From Caulobacter sp. (lineage in GTDB: Bacteria > Pseudomonadota > Alphaproteobacteria > Caulobacterales > Caulobacteraceae): 59,654 bases of DNA. Positions within the stretch are counted from its first letter, which is position 1. Each line of letters starts with the position of its first letter. The notes under the pieces are model-generated. The model had not been told where the DNA came from, ran no database searches, and worked only from the letters and a program-made list of their open reading frames with translations. The stretch is taken from positions 128,465 through 188,118 of the forward strand of contig JAGHZU010000012.1 of assembly GCA_017745235.1 (NCBI GenBank). Direction: 5' to 3'. This document shows positions 41,322 to 49,379 of this stretch, in pieces. Position numbers and translations under genes: made by a program.

Positions 41322-42299
41322 CTAGACCAGCGCCTTCCGGACGGCCTCGGCCAGTTCGTCCAGCTCGGCGATGCCCAGGTCCGCGTGGAACGGCAGGCTC
41401 AGGACCGACTTGGCCAGGCGGTCGGCGACCGGGGTCTCGTCGCGCACGCCGACACCGGGACCGACGGGATTGGTTGCGTAGCCCAGATCGGCCAGGCGGG
41501 CGGCGACAGCGGGGGCCGCGCCCTCGGCCAGGCTCACCACCCAGGCGTCGGACACCCAGCTGACGCCCCAGCCCGGCTGGAAGCCGATCGTCGCCCCCAG
41601 CAGCAGCATGCGCAGGCGTTGGGCGGCGGTGGCCAGTCGCAGGCGCTGGTTGGACCAGCCCTCCAGTCCGCTCTCGCCCGCGAAGGCGGGTGCGTCCAGG
41701 CGCGCGACGAAGTCGGCGTCCTCGCAGGCCACGAACACGCCCTGGCCGCTGGGCAGGCCCACGACCACCGGCACGGGAGCCTCCATCACCACGTCGAAGC
41801 CCTCGGTGGCGTCGACCACGATCGGCAGGCCTGTCTCGCGGTGGAAGGCGGCCCAGGCGTGCATGTCGGGGGCGCGGCCGAAGGCGCAGGTGGGCACGAT
41901 GGCCTCGATCGGCGGCGGAGCCTCGCCCAGCCGTTCGCGCAGGTGGGCCGGATCGAACATCCAGCTGTAGGGATCGATGTCGACCAGCCAGGCCCGCAGG
42001 CCGGCGGCCGCGACAGCCTCCAGCGTCGCGGCGCTGGCCAGGGCCGGAACGATGCAGACCCCGCCGGGGCGCACGCCGGAGGCGACCAGGGCCGAGGTCA
42101 GGGCGGCGACGCGCGTGGAGACGGCGCGGACGGCGGTGGGGCGGTCGAAGCGGTCGGCCAGCCTTGCGTCCAGGCCCGGCGCCAGTCCCTGTCGCAGCAC
42201 CTTCTCCACGGCCGCGAAATCGGCGGGAACGCCCAGGACCGGCGCGATCTTCTCGCGCTTGCGGGCCCTGGTCGGCGCTGGATTGGGCTGGGACTGCAT
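41322..42299 (-). CDS. DegT/DnrJ/EryC1-family protein lacking the PLP lysine
   Basis: A 325-residue protein with the outline of the DegT aminotransferases: CIVPALASAATLEAVAAAGLRAWLVDID (the TFVATANA-like region), PTCAFGRAPDM, PIVVDATEGFDVV (the DAAQ region), and LPFHADLGIAELDELAEAVR at the end. Where DegT enzymes have S-x-H-x-x-K...GEGG, this one reads GLPSGQGVFVA, with no lysine for PLP. The family also has members that are dehydratases (with His), but no His is at the expected place. So it is a candidate pseudo-enzyme or has another role. Single gene, leftward. Confidence 0.68.
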   Translation of the reverse strand: MQSQPNPAPTRARKREKIAPVLGVPADFAAVEKVLRQGLAPGLDARLADRFDRPTAVRAVSTRVAALTSALVASGVRPGGVCIVPALASAATLEAVAAAGLRAWLVDIDPYSWMFDPAHLRERLGEAPPPIEAIVPTCAFGRAPDMHAWAAFHRETGLPIVVDATEGFDVVMEAPVPVVVGLPSGQGVFVACEDADFVARLDAPAFAGESGLEGWSNQRLRLATAAQRLRMLLLGATIGFQPGWGVSWVSDAWVVSLAEGAAPAVAARLADLGYATNPVGPGVGVRDETPVADRLAKSVLSLPFHADLGIAELDELAEAVRKALV

Positions 42300-42431
42300 C
42301 AGACGTCGCTTCCGAGGAAATCCGGCTCTGTCACACGACAGCGCCTTTATGGTTAAGCAAACGTATCGAGTGACTCGGGGGCCTCGGATGCGGCGCGCCG
42401 TCGCGGCAAAAATGTGACGGGAATCATTTCA

Positions 42432-43988
42432 CTAGGCAGAAGGCGTCCAGGCGTCGCGCAGTTCGCGCTTGAGCACCTTGCCGATGTGGCTGCGGGGCAG
42501 GGATTCAACGATCCTCAAGTCCACGAGGCGCTGGGTCTTGCCCAGGCGGGCGTTGACCCATTCCCTCAACCCGGCCGCGTCAATTCGCCCGTTCTCGGCT
42601 GACTTGAGCGCGACGAAGGCCACGGGCGATTCGCCCCAGGCGTCCGACGGCACGCCCACCACGGCGGCCTCGACCACGTCGGGATGCTTGACGATCTCGG
42701 CCTCGATGTCGCTGGGATAGATGTTGAAGCCGCCGCTGATGATCATGTCCTTCTTGCGGTCCATCAGCGTCAGGAAGCCGTCCTCGTCGAAGCGGCCGAC
42801 ATCGCCGGTGCGGATGAAGCGCCATCCCTCGGGCGAGATCCAGGTGGCGTCGGCCGTCTTGCCCGGCTGGCCATGATAGCCGTTCATCATGCCTTCGGAA
42901 CGACCGACGATCTCGCCCACCACGCCGGGGCCGACCTGCGCGCCGTCCTCGTCGATTAGGCGGATGTCGTGCCCGGGCGCGGGGCGGCCCACGGTGTGCA
43001 GCTTGTCCGGATGCTCGTGCGCCATGAGGATGCAGGTGCCGCCGCCCTCGGTCATGCCGAAGTACTCGACCAGGCCGCCGGGCCAGCGCTCGAGCACCCG
43101 CTTCTTCAGGTCGGCCCCGAACGGGGCGCTGGTGCAGAACTTCAGCCGGGTGGACGACAGGTCGAACTGGTCGAAATCCGGGCGGTCCATCAGCCGGCGA
43201 TACTGCACCGGCACCAGCATGGTGTGGGTCACGCGATGCTGCTGGGCCAACTCCAGGTAGCGGCCGGCATCGAACTTCTTCATCAGCACCACCGTCCCGC
43301 CGCCCGCCAGGGTGGGGAAGAAGCAGACCAGGGTGGTGTTGGAATAGAGCGGGGTCGACAGCAGGCTGACCACGTCCTCGCCATAGCCCACCGCGTCGCC
43401 CCGGAACACGTGCTTCCAGCGCATGCCGTGCGACTGGACGATGCCCTTGGGCGCGCCGGTCGTGCCGCTGGAATAGATGATGTTGAACGGCTGCTCGGGC
43501 GCGATGGCCACGGGCTCGGGCTTGGAGCCTTCCGGAGCCAGCCAGGCGTCGAAGGCCTCGCCGTGGTCGGAGCCGTCGAGCGCGACCTGGCGCACGGCGA
43601 TGGGATGCGGCTTCTGGGCCTCGGCCACCCCGGCGTCGAGAAAGAAGAGGCGCGCGCCGCAGTCGGCGACCATGCCGGCGATGGCCTCGGGCGTGGACGA
43701 CGGGGCCAGTGGGGCGACCGCCACTCCGGCCCGCAGCGCGCCCAGGAACAGGGCGGCGTAGGGGATCGACGACAGAGCGCAGACCGCCACCGCCTCGCCC
43801 GGCGCGATCCCATCCCGCTGCAGGGCGGCGGCGACGCGGTCGGCCAGGGCGTCGAACTCCCCGTAGGTGACGGCCTCGCCGGTCTCCATGACGATCGCGG
43901 GACGGTCGGGTGCGGCGGCGGCCCGCAGCCGCAGGATGTCGCCCATCACGCCGTAGTCGGCGGTCATCATGCTGGCGATGGAGGTCAT
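42432..43988 (-). CDS. Acyl-CoA synthetase (class I adenylate-forming enzyme)
   Basis: A 518-residue AMP-forming ligase: A3-type motif IIYSSGTTGAPKGIVQSH, the A5-like EYFGMTEGGG, A7/A8-like TGDVGRFDEDGFLTLMDRKKDMIISGGFNIYPSDIE, and the catalytic A10 lysine in HIGKVLKREL. It would activate a fatty acid or a short/medium-chain acid to its CoA thioester for beta-oxidation. I start at the ATG at 43988 with a GGGAGC site; an ATG six codons earlier is possible. It lies downstream of the FadB-like gene on the same strand, with a ~150-base gap containing large hairpins. Confidence 0.93.
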   Translation of the reverse strand: MTSIASMMTADYGVMGDILRLRAAAAPDRPAIVMETGEAVTYGEFDALADRVAAALQRDGIAPGEAVAVCALSSIPYAALFLGALRAGVAVAPLAPSSTPEAIAGMVADCGARLFFLDAGVAEAQKPHPIAVRQVALDGSDHGEAFDAWLAPEGSKPEPVAIAPEQPFNIIYSSGTTGAPKGIVQSHGMRWKHVFRGDAVGYGEDVVSLLSTPLYSNTTLVCFFPTLAGGGTVVLMKKFDAGRYLELAQQHRVTHTMLVPVQYRRLMDRPDFDQFDLSSTRLKFCTSAPFGADLKKRVLERWPGGLVEYFGMTEGGGTCILMAHEHPDKLHTVGRPAPGHDIRLIDEDGAQVGPGVVGEIVGRSEGMMNGYHGQPGKTADATWISPEGWRFIRTGDVGRFDEDGFLTLMDRKKDMIISGGFNIYPSDIEAEIVKHPDVVEAAVVGVPSDAWGESPVAFVALKSAENGRIDAAGLREWVNARLGKTQRLVDLRIVESLPRSHIGKVLKRELRDAWTPSA

Positions 43989-44012
43989 GGGATGCTCCCT
44001 AAGCAAAAACGC

Positions 44013-44117
44013 TTGTCATCGCGGCCGCAGCGAAGCGGAGAGCCCGGCCCAGGGGCCGCCGCACTGCGCTTGGCCCCTGGGTCCCGGACAGCCTCTACGA
44101 GACTTCCGGGATGACAA
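44013..44117. repeat. Nested REP-like palindrome between the fad genes
   Basis: Outer arms TTGTCATC (44013-44020) and GATGACAA (44110-44117) enclose an inner perfect 10-bp hairpin CCCAGGGGCC/GGCCCCTGGG (44048-44057 with 44072-44081). The right part GTCCCGGACAGCC...CTTCCGGGATGAC matches the repeat at 23245-23280. It may stabilise or separate the FadB transcript from the ligase transcript. Confidence 0.6.
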
Positions 44118-44142
44118 CTTTTGAGGCGGGCAAGAAAAGACG

Positions 44143-46221
44143 CTAAGCGTCCTTGAAGCCCTTGCCCTCGGCGACCAGGCGCTCCAGCAGGGCCGAGGGC
44201 TTGAAGTCGTCGCCGTGCTGGGCCTGGAATTCCTTCATCCGGGCCAGGATCTTGTCCAGGGCCACCAGTTCGCCCCAGTACATCGGGCCGCCGGTGTAGA
44301 CGGGCCAGCCGTAGCCGTTGATCCACACCGTATCGATGTCGGACGAGCGGATGGCCTTGCCCTCCTCCAGGATCTTGGCCCCCTCGTTGACCATGGGATA
44401 GAGGCAGCGCTCCAGGATCTCCTGGTCGCTGATCGCCCGACGCTGGATCTGGCGCTTCTCGGCGAAGTCGAGGATCACCTGCTCGACCTCCTTCGACGGC
44501 TTGGCCACGCGGTTCTCGTCGTAGTCGTAGAAGCCCTTGCCGTTCTTCTGGCCGCGACGATCCATCTCGCACAGCACTTCGCGGACGGTCGAGGACGAGG
44601 TCTTGGCCGGGTCCCAGCCGATGTCGAGGCCGGCCAGGTCGCTCATCGCGAACGGCCCCATGGGCAGGCCGAAGTCGTAGAGCACGCGGTCGACGTCCCA
44701 GGGCATGGCGCCTTCCAGGATCAGCTTCTGGGCCTCGCGCTGGCGCTGGGCCAGCATGCGGTTGCCGACGAAGCCGTGGCAGTTGCCGACCAGCACGGCG
44801 ACCTTGCCGATCTTCTTGCCGATCTGCATCGAGGTGGCGATCACCGACTTGTCGGTCTTGGCCCCGCGCACGATCTCCAGCAGGCGCATGACGTTGGCCG
44901 GCGAGAAGAAGTGCAGGCCGATCACGCTCTCCGGACGGCTGGTCGAGGCGGCGATCACGTCGATGTCGAGGTAGGAGGTGTTGGAGGCCAGGATCGCGCC
45001 GGGCTTGGCGATCTTGTCCAGCTTGCCGAAGACCTCCTTCTTGATCTCCATCAGCTCGAACACGGCCTCGATGATCAGGTCGCAGTCGGCCAGGTCCTCC
45101 AGGTGCATCGACGGGGTCAGCAGCGCCATGCGCTTTTCGACGTCGTCCTGGGTCAGGCGGCCCTTCTTGGCGGTGTTCTCATAGTTCCTGCGGATCGTGG
45201 CCACGCCGCGATCCAGGTTCTCCTGCTTGGCCTCGATGATCGTCACCGGAACGCCGGCGTTGAGGAAGTTCATCGAGATGCCGCCGCCCATGGTGCCGGC
45301 GCCGATCACGCCCACCTTCTTGACGGGGATGGTCGGGGTGTCGTCCGGCACGTCCGGGATCTTGGCGGCCTGGCGTTCGGCGAAGAACACATAGCGCTGG
45401 GCGGCCGACTGCGTGCCGGTCATCAGCTCCATGAACAGCCTGCGCTCTTCCTTCAGGCCCTCGTCGAAGGGCAGGTTCACCGCCGCCTCGATGCACTTGA
45501 TGTTGTTCTCCGGGGCCATGAAGCCGCGGAACTTGCGGGCGTTGGCCTTGCGGAAGTCGGCGAAGATCTCGGGCTTGCCACGGGCGGCCTCGACCTTGTC
45601 GTTCAGGTCGCGGACCTTCTTGAGCGGACGGTTCTCGGCCAGCACGGTGCGGGCATAGGCGATCGCACCTTCGCGCAGCTTGCCCTCCTCGACCAGTTCG
45701 TCGAACAGGCCCATCGCGTGGGCGGCCTTGGCCGGCACGTGCTGGCCGCTGGTGACCATCTCCAGCGCCTTCTCCACGCCCACGATGCGCGGCAGGCGCT
45801 GGGTGCCGCCCGCGCCCGGCAGCAGGCCGATATTGACCTCGGGAAGGCCGGCCTTGGCCGACGGAACGGCCACGCGATAGTGCGCCACCAGCGCCACCTC
45901 CAGGCCGCCGCCCAGGGCCGTGCCGTGGATTGCGGCGACCACGGGCTTGGGCGAGTTTTCGATGGTGTTCTGCACGTCCTGCAGCGACGGGCCGGTCATG
46001 GCCTTGCCGAATTCGGTGATGTCGGCGCCGGCGATGAAGGTCTTGCCCTCGCAGATCAGCACGATCGCCTTGACCGCCGGGTCGGCGATGGCCGCCTCGA
46101 AGCCCTTGGACAGGCCCTCGCGCACGGCCGCCGACAGGGCGTTGACCGGCGGGGAGTTCAGGGTGATGACCCCGATATCGCCTTCGACGGTCAGATCGGT
46201 GACGTTGTTGATCGCGGACAT
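44143..46221 (-). CDS. fadB: FadB-like enoyl-CoA hydratase/3-hydroxyacyl-CoA dehydrogenase
   Basis: A 692-residue bifunctional protein. N-terminal crotonase domain: AGADITEFG (64-72), [15 protein letters not shown] (catalytic E108), and [15 protein letters not shown] (E128). The dehydrogenase starts with [18 protein letters not shown] (about 303-320), has HFFSPANVM and the C-terminal dehydrogenase domain. It performs the hydration and dehydrogenation steps of fatty-acid beta-oxidation; a thiolase (FadA) is not nearby. I use the ATG at 46221 with GGAG upstream. Two candidate operators (46263-46274, 46379-46390) lie upstream. Confidence 0.94.
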   Translation of the reverse strand: MSAINNVTDLTVEGDIGVITLNSPPVNALSAAVREGLSKGFEAAIADPAVKAIVLICEGKTFIAGADITEFGKAMTGPSLQDVQNTIENSPKPVVAAIHGTALGGGLEVALVAHYRVAVPSAKAGLPEVNIGLLPGAGGTQRLPRIVGVEKALEMVTSGQHVPAKAAHAMGLFDELVEEGKLREGAIAYARTVLAENRPLKKVRDLNDKVEAARGKPEIFADFRKANARKFRGFMAPENNIKCIEAAVNLPFDEGLKEERRLFMELMTGTQSAAQRYVFFAERQAAKIPDVPDDTPTIPVKKVGVIGAGTMGGGISMNFLNAGVPVTIIEAKQENLDRGVATIRRNYENTAKKGRLTQDDVEKRMALLTPSMHLEDLADCDLIIEAVFELMEIKKEVFGKLDKIAKPGAILASNTSYLDIDVIAASTSRPESVIGLHFFSPANVMRLLEIVRGAKTDKSVIATSMQIGKKIGKVAVLVGNCHGFVGNRMLAQRQREAQKLILEGAMPWDVDRVLYDFGLPMGPFAMSDLAGLDIGWDPAKTSSSTVREVLCEMDRRGQKNGKGFYDYDENRVAKPSKEVEQVILDFAEKRQIQRRAISDQEILERCLYPMVNEGAKILEEGKAIRSSDIDTVWINGYGWPVYTGGPMYWGELVALDKILARMKEFQAQHGDDFKPSALLERLVAEGKGFKDA

Positions 46222-46262
46222 GGCGTCTCCACCCCTGTTTCTTTTGCCGGGCATCGGCGTTT

Positions 46263-46274
46263 GAACGGTTGTTT
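46263..46274. promoter_or_regulatory. Candidate operator half-related to AAACA-N2-TGTTT
   Basis: GAACGGTTGTTT, 42 bases upstream of fadB start, keeps the TGTTT half and a weaker left half; it sits inside the longer GTTTG...CAAAC inverted arrangement (46259-46283). Confidence 0.3.
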
Positions 46275-46378
46275 GAGACAAACCCTGCACGACCAGCGGC
46301 CGAAGTCCAGGGGTCCCCTGCGGCGCCGGAAAAATGGGCGCCGCCCATTGACGCGGCCATCATCGTACTTGAAATTCG

Positions 46379-46390
46379 AAACAGTTGTTT
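46379..46390. promoter_or_regulatory. Candidate operator AAACA-N2-TGTTT upstream of fadB
   Basis: AAACAGTTGTTT, the same 5-bp arms as the site upstream of the SDR gene (10590-10601), 158 bases upstream of fadB. A shared fatty-acid regulator is a plausible reader. Confidence 0.35.
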
Positions 46391-46618
46391 TGCCGGGTTC
46401 TATCGAGAGTGATCCGGGCGGGGCGGGGGGGAAGCCGCCTGGAGCCGGACGCATGCGGGGGAAGCATGCGGCCGAAGCACAACGAGCCGGCGAACTTGGG
46501 CGTGCGCGTGAGGGGTGGACTTCGGGGCGCGGCTTGCACGCGTTCCCATTTTTCGAAGCTTGCCCTGCGTGAACGCGGCGCGCCCGTGCGGACGCGCCTC
46601 TCTAGGTGAAGCGACCTC

Positions 46619-46648
46619 GGCGCGGGAGCTCCTCCCGCGCCGCTTTCT
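46619..46648. terminator. Strong hairpin after the MDR oxidoreductase gene
   Basis: A perfect 10-bp stem (46619-46628 with 46632-46641) around a 3-base loop CTC, followed rightward by GCTTTCT. It lies just past the stop of the leftward MDR gene, so it may end that transcript; the T-rich side faces right. Confidence 0.55.
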
Positions 46649-46662
46649 AGGGTCGCCCTCGG

Positions 46663-47685
46663 CTAGACTTTCAGCACGATCTTGCCGAACGGGCCGGCGT
46701 CCAGGCGCGCCAGCGCCGCCGGCAGGTCGGCGAAGGCGAACTCGCGGTCGATCACCGGCTTGAGGCCCGAGAACTCGACGAAGCGCACGAAGTCCTCCAG
46801 CGCCCGGCGGTGCCCCACCACCACGCCGCGCACCGACAGTTGCTTGAGGAGCAGGGGGAAGATCGTCCCCCTGAGTTCCGGGCTGTCCAGCAAGCCGATC
46901 ACCGAGATCCTGCCTCGAACGGCGGCGGCCCGCAGCGAGCGATCGAAATTGCCGCCGCCCGCCACCTCAAGGATATGGTCGGCGCCGCGTCCGCCGGTCA
47001 GTTCGATCACCGCCTGGGCCCAGTCGCCCTGCGAGCGGGAGACGCCATGATCGGCGCTCAGCTCGAGCGCGCGGCGCAGCTTTGTCTCGTCGCCCGAGGT
47101 GACGATCACCCGGGCCCCGGCCGCCTTGGCCACCTGCACGCCGAACAGCGACACCCCGCCGGTGCCCTGCACCACCACGGTCTCGCCGGGGGCCAGCCGC
47201 CCCTCCTCGATCAGGGCGAACCAGGCGGTCAGGCCCGCCACGGGCAGGGTCGAGGCCTCCAGGTCCGTCAGGCTCCGCGGCGCGGCGACCAGCGCCTCCT
47301 GCGACAGCACCACATATTCGGCCGCCACGCCCTGGTGCTTGCCGCCCAGGGTGGGATAGCCGGGCTCGGCCGCCGAGCCGATCGCCGGCCCGTCCAGCCA
47401 GTGGGGGATGAAGGTGGAGATCACCCGCTCGCCGCCCGCGAACCGCGTCACGCCCGGACCGACGCCCGCGATGGCCCCGGCGAGGTCCGAGACCGGGGTG
47501 AACGGGAAGTCCAGGGTCAGCCCCATGCCCTCCTCGATCACCATCTTGTCGCGATAGTTCAGCGACAGGGCCGAGACCTTGACCAGCACCTCACCCGGGC
47601 CCGGAGCGGGGATCGGAACCTCGGCCAGGGTCAGGTGGTCGCGGCCGTGGCCGTTCAGCGTCCAGCGTTTCATCAGCGTCGTCAT
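46663..47685 (-). CDS. MDR-superfamily NAD(P)-dependent alcohol dehydrogenase/quinone oxidoreductase
   Basis: A 340-residue medium-chain reductase: GEVLVKVSALSLNYRDKMV (the NYRD segment typical of zinc-free MDRs), PVSDLAGAIAGVG, and the Rossmann motif GTGGVSLFGVQVAKAAGARV (about 170-190). The zinc ligands (Cys/His/Cys) of classical ADHs are not present in the right places, so it is the quinone oxidoreductase-like or alkenal reductase type. I use the ATG at 47685 with GGGAG upstream. It is divergent from a LysR gene that probably controls it. Confidence 0.9.
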   Translation of the reverse strand: MTTLMKRWTLNGHGRDHLTLAEVPIPAPGPGEVLVKVSALSLNYRDKMVIEEGMGLTLDFPFTPVSDLAGAIAGVGPGVTRFAGGERVISTFIPHWLDGPAIGSAAEPGYPTLGGKHQGVAAEYVVLSQEALVAAPRSLTDLEASTLPVAGLTAWFALIEEGRLAPGETVVVQGTGGVSLFGVQVAKAAGARVIVTSGDETKLRRALELSADHGVSRSQGDWAQAVIELTGGRGADHILEVAGGGNFDRSLRAAAVRGRISVIGLLDSPELRGTIFPLLLKQLSVRGVVVGHRRALEDFVRFVEFSGLKPVIDREFAFADLPAALARLDAGPFGKIVLKV

Positions 47686-47731
47686 GCGGAGCTCCCGGAA
47701 GCCGGTCCCGTCGCGGACCGGAAAGGAAGCG

Positions 47732-47803
47732 CACTTTATGGATCCCATTAGGATACTGTGGCGCTAAGTTATCGCATGATTGTAGATTCATAGGATCCAA
47801 TCG
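47732..47803. promoter_or_regulatory. GGATCC-box pair in the MDR-LysR divergent region
   Basis: TTATGGATCCCAT (47736-47748) and TTCATAGGATCCAAT (47787-47801) are two similar boxes in the same orientation about 50 bases apart. LysR regulators often bind two such sites in a divergent promoter region. Confidence 0.35.
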
Positions 47804-47813
47804 GGAGATCGCC

Positions 47814-48728
47814 ATGACCGAACGCCTGGCCGGGATCGCCGCCTTCGTCGAGGCCGTTGAGGCCGGCGGCTTCGCGCCCGCCGCCGCCCGGCTGAACCTG
47901 TCGCGCTCGGCGGTGGGCAAGACCATCGCCCGGCTGGAGGCGCGGCTGGGCGTACGCCTGTTCCATCGCACCACCCGCAGCCAGAGCCTCACCGACGACG
48001 GCCAGGTGTTCTACGAGCGCTGCGTGCGGGCCCTGGCCGAGCTCGAGGCCGCCGAGGCGGCGCTGGACAGCGGACGAGCCGAGCCGTCGGGCCGCCTGCG
48101 CGTCACCGCCCCGGTCATCTTCGGCCGCCGCTGCGTCGCGCCGATCCTGCTGGACTTGGTGACCCGCCACCCGGGCCTGGAGCTCGACCTGGCCTTCAGC
48201 GACCGGCCGTTCGACCTGATCGAGGACGGCTTCGACCTGGCCGTGCGCAACGCCCGCCTGCCCGACGCGGCGGGCCTGATGGCGCGGCGGGTGGCCGGCC
48301 AGCGCATGACCCTGTGCGCCTCGCCCGCCTATCTCGACGCCCACGGCCGCCCCCGCGACCTGGACGAGGCCGCCGCCCATCGCACCGTCGTCTACGGCCG
48401 GGGCGACCGCCGCCAATGGCTGTTTCCCAGCCCCGACGGCCCCCAGCAGGAGGCGGCGCTGCGCGTCACCCCGTCCAGCCGGGTGCGCTTCGACGACCTG
48501 GAGGCGATGACCGACGCGGCGGTGGCGGGTTTCGGCCTGGCGTGGCTGCCCTGCTGGCTGGTGCGTGAGCACGTGGCCGCCGGCCGGCTGGAGCGGGTGC
48601 TGCCCCACCTGCCGGGGCTGGTGTTCGACACCTATCTGGTCTGGCCCCAGGCCCCGCATCTGCCCCTGCGCGTGCGCGCGGCCATCGACGCCCTGGCGGC
48701 GGGATTGCCGGGCATGATGCTCGACTAG
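47814..48728 (+). CDS. LysR-family transcriptional regulator
   Basis: A 304-residue protein: N-terminal HTH (LAGIAAFVEAVEAGGF, AAARLNLSRSAVGKTIARLEARLGVRLFHRTTR) and the periplasmic-binding-type effector domain (SGRLRVTAPVIFGRRCVAPIL, ELDLAFSDRPFDLIEDGFDLAVRNA). This resembles the subgroup that controls divergent oxidoreductases and responds to quinones or aldehydes. The ATG has GGGAGA upstream. Likely regulates the divergent MDR gene and itself. Confidence 0.93.
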   Translation: MTERLAGIAAFVEAVEAGGFAPAAARLNLSRSAVGKTIARLEARLGVRLFHRTTRSQSLTDDGQVFYERCVRALAELEAAEAALDSGRAEPSGRLRVTAPVIFGRRCVAPILLDLVTRHPGLELDLAFSDRPFDLIEDGFDLAVRNARLPDAAGLMARRVAGQRMTLCASPAYLDAHGRPRDLDEAAAHRTVVYGRGDRRQWLFPSPDGPQQEAALRVTPSSRVRFDDLEAMTDAAVAGFGLAWLPCWLVREHVAAGRLERVLPHLPGLVFDTYLVWPQAPHLPLRVRAAIDALAAGLPGMMLD

Positions 48729-48751
48729 CCCACCGCACGCGCCTTTCGGCC

Positions 48752-49156
48752 CTACCCTTCCAGTTCGGCCAGCAGGGCCGCGCCGTACGAGTTGTCGATC
48801 ACGCACAGCCAGCGCCCACCCTCAGCCTTGCGGAAGACATAGGTCGCCTCGCGCCGGATCTCGGTCGCGCCGCCGCCCTCGCCGGGTACGTCCAGGAACG
48901 TCTCCATCAGCACCAGGGCGGTGTCCCCGCTCTCCAACACGGCCATCTTGCCCTGCCGGACCACCAGGCCGTGCTTGAAGTGCTCGGCGATGGCCGTGAA
49001 GGCCCGGCGGATCTGGTCGGGCCCGCGCGCCTCCAGGCCCGGCCGCACCACCAGCACGGCGTCGTCGGCATAGGCGTCCATCAGGGTGTCGAAGTCCTCG
49101 GCCGTGATCGCCCGGTCGCAGGCCTCGATGACGGCTCTCAGGGGATGGTCCGACAT
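48752..49156 (-). CDS. NTF2-like/DUF4440-type (SgcJ-like) small protein
   Basis: A 134-residue single-domain protein with the NTF2-like pattern: ACDRAITAEDFDTLMDAYADDAVLVVRPGLEARGPDQIRRAFTAIAEHFKHGL, then a beta-rich end with GGRWLCVIDNSYGAA. These are small ligand-binding or polyketide-type folds with no fixed function. I use the ATG at 49156, which has a perfect AAGGAGA site. It is convergent with the LysR gene and single. Confidence 0.84.
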   Translation of the reverse strand: MSDHPLRAVIEACDRAITAEDFDTLMDAYADDAVLVVRPGLEARGPDQIRRAFTAIAEHFKHGLVVRQGKMAVLESGDTALVLMETFLDVPGEGGGATEIRREATYVFRKAEGGRWLCVIDNSYGAALLAELEG

Positions 49157-49379
49157 TTTCGTCTCCTTCGGGAAAGACCCCGGGAGACCGGCCGCGTGAA
49201 CCCACCTCCCAGGGTGGGTTGATCGGCGCACGCGCCCGCCCCACCAGACTAGCTGGCGGTGATAACCCGGACGGACTGGCGGAACATGCGCGTCATGGCC
49301 AAGGCCTTAGGCCACTACGGGCCGCGCGGCAAGCACGCCCCCGTCGCGCCACGGCCGCGACACGACGGGGGGAACGGCT

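Larger units (their letters stand above)
46222..46662. other. Long intergenic region upstream of fadB (441 bp)
   Basis: No convincing gene. It holds two candidate operators related to AAACA-N2-TGTTT (46263-46274, 46379-46390) in an A+T-richer part upstream of fadB, and a strong hairpin at 46619-46641 near the end of the convergent-side oxidoreductase gene. The remainder is G+C-rich without codon structure. Confidence 0.6.

Noticed and set aside
44215..46572. Long open frame on the + strand, opposite the FadB-like gene
   Set aside because: Antisense of a strongly recognised bifunctional enzyme; no homology-like motifs.
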